From assembly GCA_009741485.1 (NCBI GenBank), contig CM019217.1:31162061-31226060 (forward strand): a stretch of 64,000 nt of DNA, written 5' to 3'. The position numbers were made by a program, and so were the translations under genes. Numbering within the stretch: position 1 is the first letter of the stretch; the number at the start of each line of letters is the position of its first letter. A model generated the notes under the pieces. That model saw nothing but the letters and a program-made list of their open reading frames with translations. It did not search any database and was not told the DNA's origin. This DNA is from Malurus cyaneus samueli (taxonomy: Eukaryota > Chordata > Aves > Passeriformes > Maluridae). This document shows positions 1 to 12,500 of the stretch, in pieces.

Positions 1-3000
1 AGCATTTGTGGAACTATCAACATGGAATGTTTATAAGCCCCAGGCCTGTAAGGATTAGGCAAATAAGATTTTTTTTTTGCTTTCTGCTCTGCTTCAAAAG
101 CAGCTAAGAGCTATGCATTCCAGCTCCACAAAGCACCTCATTCAAACCTAGTTTTAGGTGCTTAAGTCCAGGAGAGAGGGAAACTTTCCTGAGTGCCTCT
201 CTTCAGAGTTTTCTGTTGCCGGTTTAGCCGGAGGTGGTGTAAACCCCATGCCCAGAACTGTTGATGGAGTGTACCTGTCTCCTAGAGATACCTTGTGTAT
301 CAATTACTGTTCTGAAAATAGGTACTGAGCTGTAATTTTCACATTTCTATCTGGAGCACTTCACTCATGATCTCCACCAAAACTAAGTGCAATATTGCAA
401 TTAGAGTAGAAGCAGGCATAAGAAGAGGGAAAAAGTCACAGCTTTGCTTTACTCAGATGCATCTGTGCCATTCTTTATGCACCTTTTCCAGAACTCAGAT
501 TACTCAGAATCCTGTTTTAAAACACAACCTCATCTGGAAGCAATTGGCATTGCTGTTGATATTAATTTCAAATGAATTTAGGGCAAGTGATTCAATTTTG
601 ATGCCACTTGACCTAAATCTCAATAGAATCCATAAAACACAAAAAAATTCTTAAATACCCTGAAAAAGTTACAATTTATTTACTTTTATAATTCACCAGT
701 TATTTGGCTTTTTCAATGTTCTTAATACAACATTTTCATTACTAACTGCAAAACTAATGTGCAAAACATGCACTTATATGTTCTTTAGGAGCAAGAAAAA
801 GGAAGCTATAATTCATAGAGTAGATATAGCTGCTTCTAGTCAGCAGATGTAAGAGGGCCATTTTGATGTACCTTTTTGAGAAAGGTTTGTTAACTTTGAT
901 ACAAAACCAGTCAAAAGTGTAGACTTCTGAAAAAAACATTCTCAGGAAAAATATGTCTATGGTTCCATTGATCCTACTAAAACTTAAATGTAATGCCTGG
1001 AAGAGTCACACTGTTTTTTTTTTTTTTTAACTGAGGACTATACAAACTCCATTTTTAGATTGTTTATTAAATTTAATTATTTGCCATTTCTCAAAAATGA
1101 AATGTCATCTGATGTTTCATCAGCAAATTAATTTTTTTCTGCTAAAAACCTCATTTTTTCATTATTTAAACTATTCCCATCCAACAACAACAAATTAATG
1201 GTGAAACACTTAATGTGACCCCCTAGAACTAGGACTTATTTAGAAATTCAGGAGTTTTCAGTTGTTATATGTTGTTTGGTATAACTGACAATACCTTCTC
1301 ACATCTAAATTTCACAGTTTTCCAGCTCAGATGAAAAGCTTCTGTCAAATTTGCCTTGCAGACATTTCAACTCAGACTTAACTTTTGTTTGTTTGCAATG
1401 TTCACATTCTTACTGGGAAGGAAAACAAGGTGTAGGAAAACAAAGCTGCCATAAAACTTTTATGCAACATGTTTTTTTAGGGTGATTTCTCCTGACCTCC
1501 TGTATGCAAATAAGGCAATTACAAATTTATAATGTAAATGTAAATATGAACAATAGGACAATCTTTGACAATGATCAAACAAGTCCTCTTCAATGGTAGA
1601 AATCAGAAGATAATGAACTTACAAAACTTTCAGTCCTTCGCCTTCACAAGTTAGCTGAGGGGATTTCTTCAGCAAAAAAAAATGAACATGTAAAACAAAA
1701 ATCTGTGGAAATGCTAGAAAAATCTCTCCTGAGGATTCTGAATGAGTGACATAGACTCACAGAAGGATTTTCTAAACACTGCACTCTCTCATGACTCTGT
1801 GAGTTCTATATTTCTTGGCCAAGACTCTTCTCTTCCCTGGCACATTCTCTAATGAGAATATTACATTAAAAAATCCAACTGCCAATTCAGAGGGAAATAC
1901 ATATTACTTAAACAATTGGAGTATCTGGAGAAGGTTGGTGATGAGACTCTAGCCTGGTGGAAGAACACAAGAGAAGAACAAGGAACCTGAGAATTTAATT
2001 TTGTGTTATCTGATGTTTCCAACAAAAAAACCTGCCTTGTGAAGAAAGGGCCCTTGCACTATAAGTGGGACTGAAATTCTACAAATTTACCAAATAGTTA
2101 GACAGATCTCACAAGAACTTCATCTCCCTCTTGTACATGTCCTATTACCTTCTCCAGTGATTAATAATGGCGTATAGGTCTTGCATTTACATCCATTGTT
2201 GCATCCAGTCATAACATATTTGTGTCTGTTTAATGGATTACAACACTTGATCAAAGGGATTTCAGCTGTGTATTTGCTGTTTCTTATGAAACCCACCTCA
2301 GCAGCCCCTACAGCTTTTGAAATTAATACAGTGAAAGACTTCTGTTTTAAAGTAAATGTGGTTAATAACTGACTTTACACTTCGCAGCTGCTTCCACCTG
2401 ATATATCCAGTGCCACCAGAAGTATCCGCAAGTGGTGTAATCACAACTTAGAAAGATAGCTTTTGAATTGCTTACAGCATTCAAACAGAATCCAAAATTA
2501 TTAAGCTACTAGAGCACCAATATGATATTTATGCCATCATGACATTTCTCTCAATGCACAGCTCTTGATCATTGATGAATCTTTGTTTCACCAGGCAAAA
2601 AAAGAAATTATGTAGACATTTAACCAGGAAACAAGAAGAAAAGGACAAGATTTAGTGTAGTTTTGGTCCGCAGGTTCTCTATTGCCCAAGCACTTTTCAT
2701 ACTGCCTTTTTCAATGTTTTGTTCTGACAGAAAAGGTCACAAAGTTTTATGCTGCAAAATAAAGAGTCGAATAGAAAAGAAGAAATATAATTGTTTTGGT
2801 TGAAAAGTTCAGCAAGGTCTAGACATGTTGGACAGTTGGACACTGATTTTATTTTACTACAGGGTCACACATTGCAATGACAGCAAAGTCGATTCAGTAC
2901 TGCAGCTGGTTCAATTTCCTGTGCCTCACGTGGGAAGAAAAGTATCTTTCTAAAAAGACAATATATTTTCAATAATCTTTCAAATCATTTGTCTCTAGCA

Positions 3001-6000
3001 ACTGCTTAAAAGGCTGACACTGAAATCCATTTGCTTATCAAAATGTGTTCTTCTCCACAGTGTGTAAAGCTTCATGCTAGTTATTGTAAACTTGCCATTG
3101 GTTTTCCAAACAGTTGCCGAGAGCTGGGGTAAAAGGAAGGTCACATTTTGAAGAAATATGGATAGCTGAAAGGTCTAACAAGTAAAATAGATGACAGAGA
3201 GTACTTTTGTAAATTACAAGCTTCTCGTTTTCAAGGCATGTTGAACAGTGTTCATTTCACTTCATCACAGTCAGCAGTGATACCAAAAAATGTCTTTAAT
3301 TCAAAGTAAAGGGGAAATACAAGAGTTTTAAATCTTGGAACACTGACCATTCATTTCAACAATTGCAGTGCAAGCATTTGTTTTGTTGTTTGTTGTTTTT
3401 TCCCTGAACAAAAGTGTTTTATATTATTTTTGTAAAAAAAATAAAATAATATGTTTTTTCAAAATACTAAGGAGGATACCTTTTTTTCATATATAATTTT
3501 GTTATCATTCCAAATAGATGAAAGCAATATCCAAATATGGAAATTCAGCATGAGTTGACCTTGGAGATGAGAGCTAGGTTACTATGTTCTCCAAATGTCC
3601 TCAGAAAATTAAAAAAATTAGGAGTTTGAAATAATCGTAGAGTAGAAGTTTTCTGAGTTGAATCAAAGAGATAAAGTTTCAATTGTAGAATGATTGATTT
3701 GTTCTAGAGAAGCAAAATTACCTGTAACTTCAAGTGAAATTATCAATCCTGTTAATACTTTTTATCTGTGAGCAGCATAACATTCTTCACTGAAGTTTTA
3801 TTTCTTTGGTGTCTGAATTGCATTTTAGCAAGCTCTCCTTTTTTGATTAATTTACATAAAATAATAGTAGCTGTTCCTGCAGAAAAGTAGGCTAATACAT
3901 GCAGCTGAAATGACAATTAATTCCTTAAGACCTTTAATATCTATTTCCATGAGATTCAGTTATACATGACATTATTGCAAAAAAAAATCCATCATGTAAA
4001 AGGACAACATAAGCTATTGTTAGGCCAATTAATATTTTTTTTAAAATTATTTTATTGATAGGAAGAAAATATGTAAAATGGTCATACAGCTTTAGGACAA
4101 CCTTCTGTTTTGCATTAAGACCGCGTCCTGGAAGAAAGGAAAGAAGTAAAGAATTGAAGAAATTAATCTTGTTATATAGAATTTTTTTTAAAGGAATGAA
4201 AATATTTTTTCAAAATTTATCAGAAAGAGCTGGGGTTTTTCCCAGTAAATCAGGAACTGCAGTTCTAAATAAACTGAGGTTTACTAATATTTGCTAAGGG
4301 GATTTCAAAATATTCTCATCATTACAATATTTTGACTGAGTTTTTGTTGTTGCAAAAAGAATGACAAACCTAAACTGTATTTTAGGACATAGTTTTAAAA
4401 CATAGTAAATAAAAGTGAGTGGATACACAGGAAATAAATTCACATAAGTAATAATTCTAATTCACCAAGAAAACTAGGAAAAATTATTTACTTAATAAAG
4501 TTTATACTATCTCATACTCATTTTAAAGAGTAAAGTCTAACAAATAAGAAAAGATAATTTATCACTACCTGTGTAGAAAGAAACATGCATTAGAACATTT
4601 TCATTTGTCATGAATATGACCATAATCACTTAATGAACACAGAAATTTGTTTTGATGAGGAAATTAGACTAGGAATAGTTCTATAAGTTTATAGTTTTAA
4701 GTTAACCTCAAAAATTAAATAAAATCTAATATTAACAAAACAAATTATTTGCTATGGATAGGCTACATGTTAGGTAAGACACCACTGAAAAGGCAAAAAA
4801 AAAAAAATTCATAAGGACTTTTCTAGGCTTCATGTTTGGACATGTCAAAACTGAAGAGACAATTTGTGAGACAATTCAGTAATACTCTTGATAAAGAATG
4901 GTAAAGTCTTGCCTTTCGTTCTTCAAATAAAATGCTTGAAAATTATCTCAGGTTGTTTTGTCAACAAGATATGGATGTGACAACATGTCCTACGGAAATA
5001 CATTTTGTGCCAGAGTTGGAAAAACAGAGAGCAAATCCTGGTGTTCTTGGTCTGGCGTGGCTGCACAGCTTTCCTCACTGCACACCTCACCGGGCTCCAC
5101 CATCTATTCCTGGGATGCCTCTTTCAAGTATTGAAAAAACATATCTCCCCCTGCCAAATGTTTCTACTGAATATCAGAGAAAACAATGAGGACTGGCCAG
5201 CTTCAAAACACTTTCCTTCTCACTATAACCCCTTCCCCAGGACTTGTACAGTTCACTGCTTGTGCGGACTCCCTTAGCAGAAGCCATCCAAGAGAAGAAA
5301 CAGATTCCAAAGGGAAACAGTTATCAGTAGCAGAGCTACTCTTGGTTTTCCTCCTGACAGAAAACACTTTGCCTGTCCTCATCATGCTAAAACTGATATC
5401 TGGAAAAGTTGTTTTGCTACTTAAGTAAACCATCACAAGCTGAGCAAAATGCAGGGGCTGCTGCCATGAAACCTGGAGGATTCTTCCTTTCCCTGCAGAT
5501 TAAACCATGACTTCAAATCTCTCATCAATGTGACACCCTAGAGAATTACTGTGCTTGTGTCTGAAGTCAGCTCTATTATTTGAACACAAATATATAAGGA
5601 ATATCTAATGTGGATAATGCAGGAATTATCACACTGTTCTCTTCCTTTAAATTTCAGAGATTGTAACAGATGTTTAATGTGGTGTACTTCTATTAAAAAT
5701 ACAATAAATATACAGGACTGTGGAGAAATATTGATAACATAGTGGCTTAGTGAGCTGGATTAACCTGGAGGGCTCAAATCCAGGTGCCAATCACTTTGAT
5801 TAACGCTCCAGGGAAGGCTACTTAAGAACTTACTCAATGGCAACCCATTTGCTGAAGCTTTTTGCCATAAAGAAGTTATGAACTCCCAGTCTGGAGACTG
5901 CAAAGTGGCTGGCTATAACACTGGGAGTTGGTTAGGCTATGACACTGCTGTCATACTTACTAGGTGATTCGAATCACGAAGAAAGTCCCTTCCAATCAAC

Positions 6001-6684
6001 TGGTTCTTCCAATCAACATTCTTTTCTTTTCTTTTCAAAGTTTCTTGTTTCTCTCATTGCTCGAGAGAATTTATGCCCCTCGCTGTTGCTACTTCAATAT
6101 CTTGTAGTCAGGATGCTATAATTCTACCAGCTGAGCAATTCTCCAAAATGATAGAACTGTCTTGATGGTACCACACAGCTCTAAAGTGCTGTGAGTGTTT
6201 GTCAGCATGACATTTTCTCCATACTGCACTGAGCAAATTAATTGGTGATGAAAAACAGCTATGGAGTGGATTGAAGATTTTTGACTAAATATACTGCTTT
6301 GGTAATGAAACAAGGTACCAGATAAATCTGCAAATTCAATTACACTGAGACTATAGCTTCTCCATACTCACTATCAGCTATAATATGTTCAAGTAGACTG
6401 CATAAATTGTGAAACCCTGGAAAAGGAAAAAATCCTGTATGAGGTGGCAGTTTTGTTACACAACTGAACTGAAGACTTTTAAAAGCATGTTGGTTTTTGC
6501 CACTCTTCCTTTACCCATATGATGTTTTTAATTCTCTTAAACAACTAATGTACAATTTTCTTAGGTTTTTTAAAAATAATTTTTAAAATAATTCAAATAC
6601 TAAAAACATGTGTGAAATGTTAATACTGTTAAAGGACCAATATATATTATTTTATCCATAGCATTTTTAAATATAATTACTATT
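1..6684. other. AT-rich non-coding DNA, no gene recognised
   Basis: No reading frame here exceeds 95 codons and none has recognisable protein features. A somewhat more GC-rich patch at about 5005-5430 carries overlapping short frames in several phases on both strands, which is typical of non-coding DNA with few stops rather than of a gene. A weak tRNA-like pair of boxes lies at 5741-5784 and is described in the findings. Short A or T runs are frequent. The stretch could be intron or intergenic. Confidence 0.6.
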
Positions 6685-7930
6685 GGAATCATGGAATCAT
6701 TTAGGTTGGAAAACATCTTTAGGATCATCAAGTCCAACTGCTAACCTAATGTTAACCCAGCACTGCTGGGTCCACCACGAAACTATACCTCAAGTGCCAC
6801 ACCTGCAGATCTTTTAAATACTGTCAGGGTTGTTGACTTGGCCTCTTCCCTGGGCAGCCTGCTCCAATGCTTGAAAACCTTTTCTGTGAAGAGATTTTTT
6901 CTAATATATAATCCAAATCTCCTCTGGAAAAAGTTGAGGTTTTTTCCTTTTGTGCTATTGCCCCTTGCCTTGCAGAAGAGACTCATCCCCGCCTCACTAC
7001 AACCTCTTTCCAGGTAGATCCAGAATTATAAAGTCTTGCTTCAGTCTCTTTTACTCCAGGCTAAACACTCCTCATTCCCTCAGCTGCTCCTCAGAAGGTT
7101 TGTACTCCAGCCCCTTCACATCCTCTATGTCCCATCCCTGGACCCACTCTAGCACCTCAATGTCATTCTAGCAGTGAGGGCCCCAGAAGTATTTGAGATG
7201 CAGCCTCATTAGGGCCAAGTGCAGGGAGAAAATCCTTTCCCTATTGCTGCTGTCCACACCACTTTTTGCACAGCCCAGGCAGCCACTGGGCTTCTTGTTC
7301 GTGTGGACACACGGCTGGTTCATGCTCAGCTGGCTGTCAACCAGCGCCCCAAGGTCCTTTCCCACCAGGCAGCTTCCCAGCCCCTCTGCCCCCAGCCTGT
7401 AGGGCTGCAGGGGGTTGTTGTGGCAGAAATGTAGGAGCAATTATTTGTTGAAACTCACAGCAATGATCTCAGACCATCGATCGATCCAGATCGCCTTGCA
7501 GAGCCTTCCTAGCCTCCAGCAGATCAACACTCCCACCCAGCTTGATCATTTTGAATTTACTGAGGGCACACTCAGTTCCATAATTCAGTTCACAGTAAAG
7601 AAACCGAGTGGTATGGGCCAAACACTGAGCCCTGGGGCACACCATTCATGGCCAGACACCAAGTGGATGCAACACCATTCCCCACCACTCTCTGGACCCA
7701 GCTGTCCAGACAGTTCTGTCCAAGCCTTGGGCTGCCAGCTTCTCCAGGAGAATGCTGTGGGAGATGATATAAAAGGCTTTGCTGAAGTTCAGGTAGGTAA
7801 TGTCCACAGCCTTCCCCGCATACAGTAGCAGGGTCACCTGGTCATAAAAGTAGATCAGTGTGGTCAGACAAAACCTGCCTTTCCTAAACCCATGCTGGCT
7901 GGGCCTGATCCCTTGATTGTCCTGGATGTG
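6685..7930 (-). mobile_element. CR1 LINE, 5'-truncated, dead reverse transcriptase
   Basis: This is a minus-strand non-LTR retrotransposon fragment of about 1.25 kb. Its 3' end is at 6685-6735, where the minus strand reads through 'gttggacttgatgatcct' and ends in imperfect 'attccatgattcc' repeats, the CR1 hallmark. Going upstream on the minus strand come the 3' untranslated part, then a stretch encoding the end of ORF2 (frame at 7440-7168, with 'HNNP', 'YRLGAE' and 'KDLGALVDSQLSM'), then part of the reverse transcriptase (frame at 8074-7646, with 'QHGFRKGR' and 'YLNFSKAFY'). Both aspartates expected in the D-x-SKAFD motif are replaced (N and Y). The FADD catalytic motif, expected near 7555, reads as FKMI after a small change. 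Several frameshifts split the frames. The copy cannot encode an active enzyme. Its 5' break abuts a TA/TG microsatellite. The family call is secure; the subfamily is not determined. Confidence 0.93.
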
Positions 7931-8046
7931 TATACACATATGTGTATATAAACAAATGCACTTGTATATATGTGTGTATGTATAAGGACTGTATGTATAC
8001 TCACATATATTTGTATATGTATATACATACATATATACACACATAG
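7931..8046. repeat. TA/TG-rich imperfect microsatellite
   Basis: The interval consists of imperfect 'tgtata', 'catata' and 'gtgtatg' units. It starts exactly where homology to CR1 stops. It supplies the first codons of the minus-strand frame that runs into the CR1 reverse transcriptase, giving a meaningless Tyr/Thr/Ile-rich leader. Confidence 0.85.
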
Positions 8047-8689
8047 CTTTGTAACTGTAGTTTAGTAAAACCATGCCTACAGTGCAATGACTAGAAGCAG
8101 CAAAAAATATTAATGGGGAACTTACATGACAATATTGAGCTATTTTTTTTAATTTTTTATTTGAAAAGCTATGAATCTGGAGGTCTCCAATATCCAGAGA
8201 TATGGCAGAAAGGAAATGAGAAAGAGCTTAGTAGCATAAAAATCCAACAAGCCACCTAGTCCTCTAGATAAGTATGCATAAAATTGTAATTAAAAAAAAT
8301 GATATTTCTTTCCTATTGTCAGTATAAATCAGATTTTTAAAGTTGATTGAACAGAGTTATTTTTATCTGCTCCATCTTTCGATTTCTGCATACAGTGCTC
8401 TTATCTTGAAAAAGCAAGTTTGAATGGAAGGGTGGGAATAACTCTCCTAAATCAACTTTAATTTAAGACAATTGTGGCAAGGATTTTTTGGTATGTCTTG
8501 AAGTGAAATAGTTTGGTTGTTAAAGGTAGTGTAGCAATACATAAAATCTGTCAAATTACACTGCATTCTGAAATCTTTTAATCATAACATTAGAATAAAA
8601 GGGATCAAAGTGATATGAGGCTGCTCTTGAAACTTTAGTACTGCATGCCCTGATTTCTTTCTCCAAGCCTAAAATCCTTTGTATACACA
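8047..8689. other. AT-rich spacer, nothing recognised
   Basis: This AT-rich stretch has short T and A runs and no frame worth reporting. I see no repeat signature in it. Confidence 0.6.
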
Positions 8690-8929
8690 GCCTGCCTTCC
8701 TTGGGACAGGCCCAACAGCTGGCTCAGACACGTGGTATTGAGGATTCCATATCCTCTCTCTGGCTGCCTAAACACAGTGACTTAAGGGACAGGTGGCAAC
8801 AGTGACAAGTTCCTGACAAGGTCAGCTGCTCATCTCCTCTGTGACCACCCCACCTACCCAGGTGCCCTTGCATGTGAGGAACGAGGCCCTGCAGTGGAAT
8901 CAAACAATCATGAAGACGATTGCTTCCAA
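8690..8929. other. GC-richer block upstream of a CR1, possible repeat
   Basis: Base composition changes sharply from the AT-rich flank to a GC-richer block that runs straight into the CR1 at 8930. It may be part of the same CR1 after rearrangement, or of another element into which the CR1 inserted. The minus-strand 123-codon frame over it (9095-8724) has no recognisable domain and continues antisense through the CR1, so I do not treat it as a gene. Confidence 0.4.
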
Positions 8930-9458
8930 CAACCCCATGTAATTCTGCAGGCTTGGGGCAGGTGGTCAGGATGGCCACAGGAACCCTGGCTTGTGCCAGG
9001 AACAGAGTGACCAGCAGGACAAGGGAATCAATTCTTCCCCTCTTCCTCTGGTGCAGCCACACCTCGAGTTCTGTGTCCAGATCTGGGCCACTCAATTCAG
9101 AAAGGACATTGAAGTGCTGGAGTGAGTCCAGAGGAAGACAACAAAGCTGTTGAAGGGTCTAGAGGCTAAGTCCTCTGAGGAACGGTGGAGGGAGCTGAGG
9201 GTTTTTAGCTGGAAAAGAGGAGGCTCAGAGGAGATGTTGTTACCCTCCACAACAGCCTGAAAGGAGGTGGGGACGGTCCCTTCTCACAGGCAACCAGTGA
9301 CAGGACAAGAGGACAGAGCTGCAAGATGCATCAGGGGAGGCTCTGGTTGGACATTAGGAGGAATGTCTTCACAAACAGGGCTGTTAGTTGTTGGAACAGA
9401 CTGCCCAGGGAGGTGGTGTAGTCACCATCCCTGGAGGTGTTTAAGAAAATACTGTACA
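8930..9458 (+). mobile_element. CR1 LINE fragment lacking its 3' terminus
   Basis: The plus strand matches the last part of CR1 ORF2 and its 3' region. A frame around 8975-9045 reads 'GTLACARNRVTSRTRESILP', which corresponds to the conserved C-terminal stretch of CR1 ORF2. It continues through 'ctcgagttctgtgtccag' (9063 on), 'gaggaggctcagagga' (9218 on) and 'ctgcccagggaggtggtg' (9401 on), all in the consensus order. The usual 3' terminus with 'attctgtgattctgtga' is missing; the element stops at about 9458 and a (TG)n tract begins. The 5' part looks internally deleted around 8935-8960. It is not functional. Confidence 0.9.
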
Positions 9459-9460
9459 TA

Positions 9461-9500
<40 letters not shown>

Positions 9501-9522
9501 CGCATATACACATATATATATT
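9459..9522. repeat. (TG)n microsatellite with TA-rich end
   Basis: About 17 uninterrupted TG units (9463-9496) are followed by 'cgtgcgcatatacacatatata'-type degenerate repeats (split here only for description). The tract starts at the truncated CR1 edge and is probably length-polymorphic. Confidence 0.95.
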
Positions 9523-12500
9523 TGCCTAACAGTTTTAATTATACATGAGGGTTAAAATAAACTACTGAAAATTATGTTTTCACTGCAGTGGCAAACTGGC
9601 AAGAAAAATTCCAGAACCATTCTACATCTGGATCTAAAATATGTGGTAATTTCTTCATTAATATCCAGTCTCTGAGCTTTCATCAACAGTATTCAAATAT
9701 TTTCATAGTCTTTATGTTCTTCCTACTTGAACACTTCATGACCAGTACCATAAATTATTTTGTTTCTAAATTCCTAACTCAGTCTACAATGAAAACATAT
9801 AATTCATACACGTATTGTATACGAAATTTCAGAAAATGTGCATAAAATTTTAATGTAAGTTAAACAAAGCAAATATATGTTCATGGAATACTTTTAGTTT
9901 TGGAACTGGCATACATATGGAGCACAGACCTGAAAAACCGACTAAAGTTAATGAGAATCCATATATTTGACTCAAAGACCTTGGCTCAGACTGAACATGA
10001 TAGAGTCTATTGCTTATTTCCAATTGCTTCACTATAGTGACTAACAGGTAACTCTAGCTACATATTTTGAATACATTTCTGTCATTATTTTCCATGTAAG
10101 CAATATTACTTTTGCTACAGGGATACCAGGCAGTCATAAATAAGGGAAAAATGAGCACTACAAGGAAAAAATAAAATTAATAGCCTGTGCAAAGGAGGAA
10201 GTGATTTGTCTTTGTGAATGGAAAAATATGATTAAATAATTATGATAAAATCTATTTGGTACACTGAAACATGGCATAAAGTAAGCAAACAAACTGTTCA
10301 CAATGAAATTGTAGAGAATAATTTTTGTGCTTTGCTGCTTTGAAAACTCAGACTAATTTTGCTTGATGAAACTCAATAGCCATTTTGAAGAGTGTTCATA
10401 AGGTTTCTAATTTTTGCCAGGCTCTGAGCAAAAATACATGGTAATTTATTAGATAATTGAGTGCATCTGCCCATGCATTTACTCTGAGCCTGAACAAAAC
10501 GGACTCTATGTGGTTAGAGCCCTTTTCATGTTGATGTTATCTCAGTTTTACTGTCTGGCAATTGACTCATGCTTCCTACACAGTACACGTGTGTGCCTGG
10601 AGTAAACTTCCTAAGTGCATGTACCTTTGAGAGCAACAATTGCTAAACCTTTCTTCTTATATTTGTTTTTATAAAGAGCCTTCATGGATCTGATGTTTAC
10701 AGTGGCTGAGGAGCTCATCTCCATATCTTCATGTAAGAGCACATCTATGTAGTGAAGTCAAATAATAACTACTGCAGGATAATTAGGGTGAGGATTTTAA
10801 AATAAAAATTATTTCTATGTTGATAAACAACGTTACGGTACTGTTGATGCTATCATTGCTCAAGTCAGGAGAGGTCAAATTGCCAGGAGAGGACCAGTTT
10901 TTGTTGTAAATATGACTGCTTTTAGTACACCTTAAAAGGGAATTTTGTGAGGGGAGGAGGGCCATAGGTGTTTTTTCTGTGTGTTTTTGTGTTGGGTTGG
11001 TTTCATTTTTTTACAAATTTTATTACAAATTTAACACTTATTTTATTCAATTATTACTGCCCTCTCCAATCCCTGCACTTACGGATTTTGTTGACCACAC
11101 ACATGGGCAGGTTTATTTCCTACTGCATATTTCCTCTGTGCATGTCAGATTAATCAAAGCATATTAAAATAGTGGTACAAAAGCCCTGGATGCAGACAGC
11201 ATGGGAAATGGAATGGGAACAGTCACAAAAAAAGGAACAATGTGTTCAACAGTATCCATACTGTTTGATTCTTTTAAAGTAAGCAAGTTCTAATATCTAC
11301 CATTCTAGTCAGAAAAAATGACTGCAAGTGTAGACTCGACCAAGGGATTCAAAATTCAAAAGGGACTTGCATATTTTCTTGGTTTGTAAACCACCTGGCT
11401 ATTTTGTTATGTTACACCGCTGGCCACAAAATACAGTCCTAATTTCATCAGACAAGGCTGGAATAAGGAGTTTTAAGGTATAAATTTATAAACTGATGTT
11501 AATAAGTAGAGATTTTACTCTACATAATGTGATTTTCATGTTACAAACAGAAATGCTTGCATTTAAATACTGAACAAGGAAAAACTTGTTATCTTAACAA
11601 CCAAAGTAAACCTTCTCTCTCATACTGTTAATTTAAAGTTTCTATCATAACTTTCTGTTGTGTCTACCTTACTATTACAAAATTAAAAACTTGCTCATCT
11701 TCATAGTTAGGGAAAATTACTTTGCTAATCTCTGCCAAGTGACACGGGTGTGATTGAAAAGTCTTTGCCTCCAAGATAGAAAAACTTCAGTAAAGTTATT
11801 TTAAAAAAGCTGTCACTGGAATGCTGAACAAAAACAAAACCAAGCAAAACCAACCAACCAAAAAAAAAACCCAAACCCCCCATAATATCCCTAATTCATT
11901 TGTAAGCTATCTGATCATCACAAGTTCCCAAGAATGGTCTCAAGATTGTGCATCTTCCATCTGAGCTTTCCTCTTGAATAAACTAGCTTTAATTTTTAAG
12001 GCAAACTGAACTCTATCACCTCTGGAACTGCATTATAGACAGGAAAAATAGGGATTTTTCTTTAAAATCTGATCAATGTCTTCTGGATCACAAGCAATTA
12101 CTTTCTTTTCTTCTAACTAGAAGAATACTGTTACTACATATCACTGAAGTGTAATGATGCAATTCTTTGAGTACTTAATTTTTTAATTTCCACAGATTAA
12201 TATTAGATATGTTAGATTTTCATAAGTGTAATACCAACTCTGGGTATCATCAAGTTGTACAGAAATGGGCCTATTAACTCCCACTGCTGGAATTCCTACC
12301 TTAAAACTCTACAATTCTTTTGTTGCACGTTTTTGTCTGAGAAATGAACTCTATTGTTTAAAATGACAGTGAATTGGTAACTTCTCTTATTTACAGGTAA
12401 ATAATAATAATAACTTTTTATATCCCACCAGACTCAATAGGTAGTCCATTCAATAGGGTTGGTTTATTAGTTCCCCTATACAAATAAAGTCAAAAACAGG

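Noticed and set aside
4932..5436. Overlapping frames of 77-90 codons on both strands
   Set aside because: Open in several phases at once, no domain, no splice context; a GC-richer patch with few stops.
7193..7828. Several plus-strand frames of 61-137 codons
   Set aside because: They are antisense shadows of the minus-strand CR1.
8724..9153. Opposed frames of 123 and 77 codons
   Set aside because: The plus-strand one is CR1 ORF2 tail and the minus-strand one is antisense to it plus unassigned flank.
9267..9548. 93-codon frame with a Cys/Val run
   Set aside because: It is CR1 sequence read into the (TG)n microsatellite.
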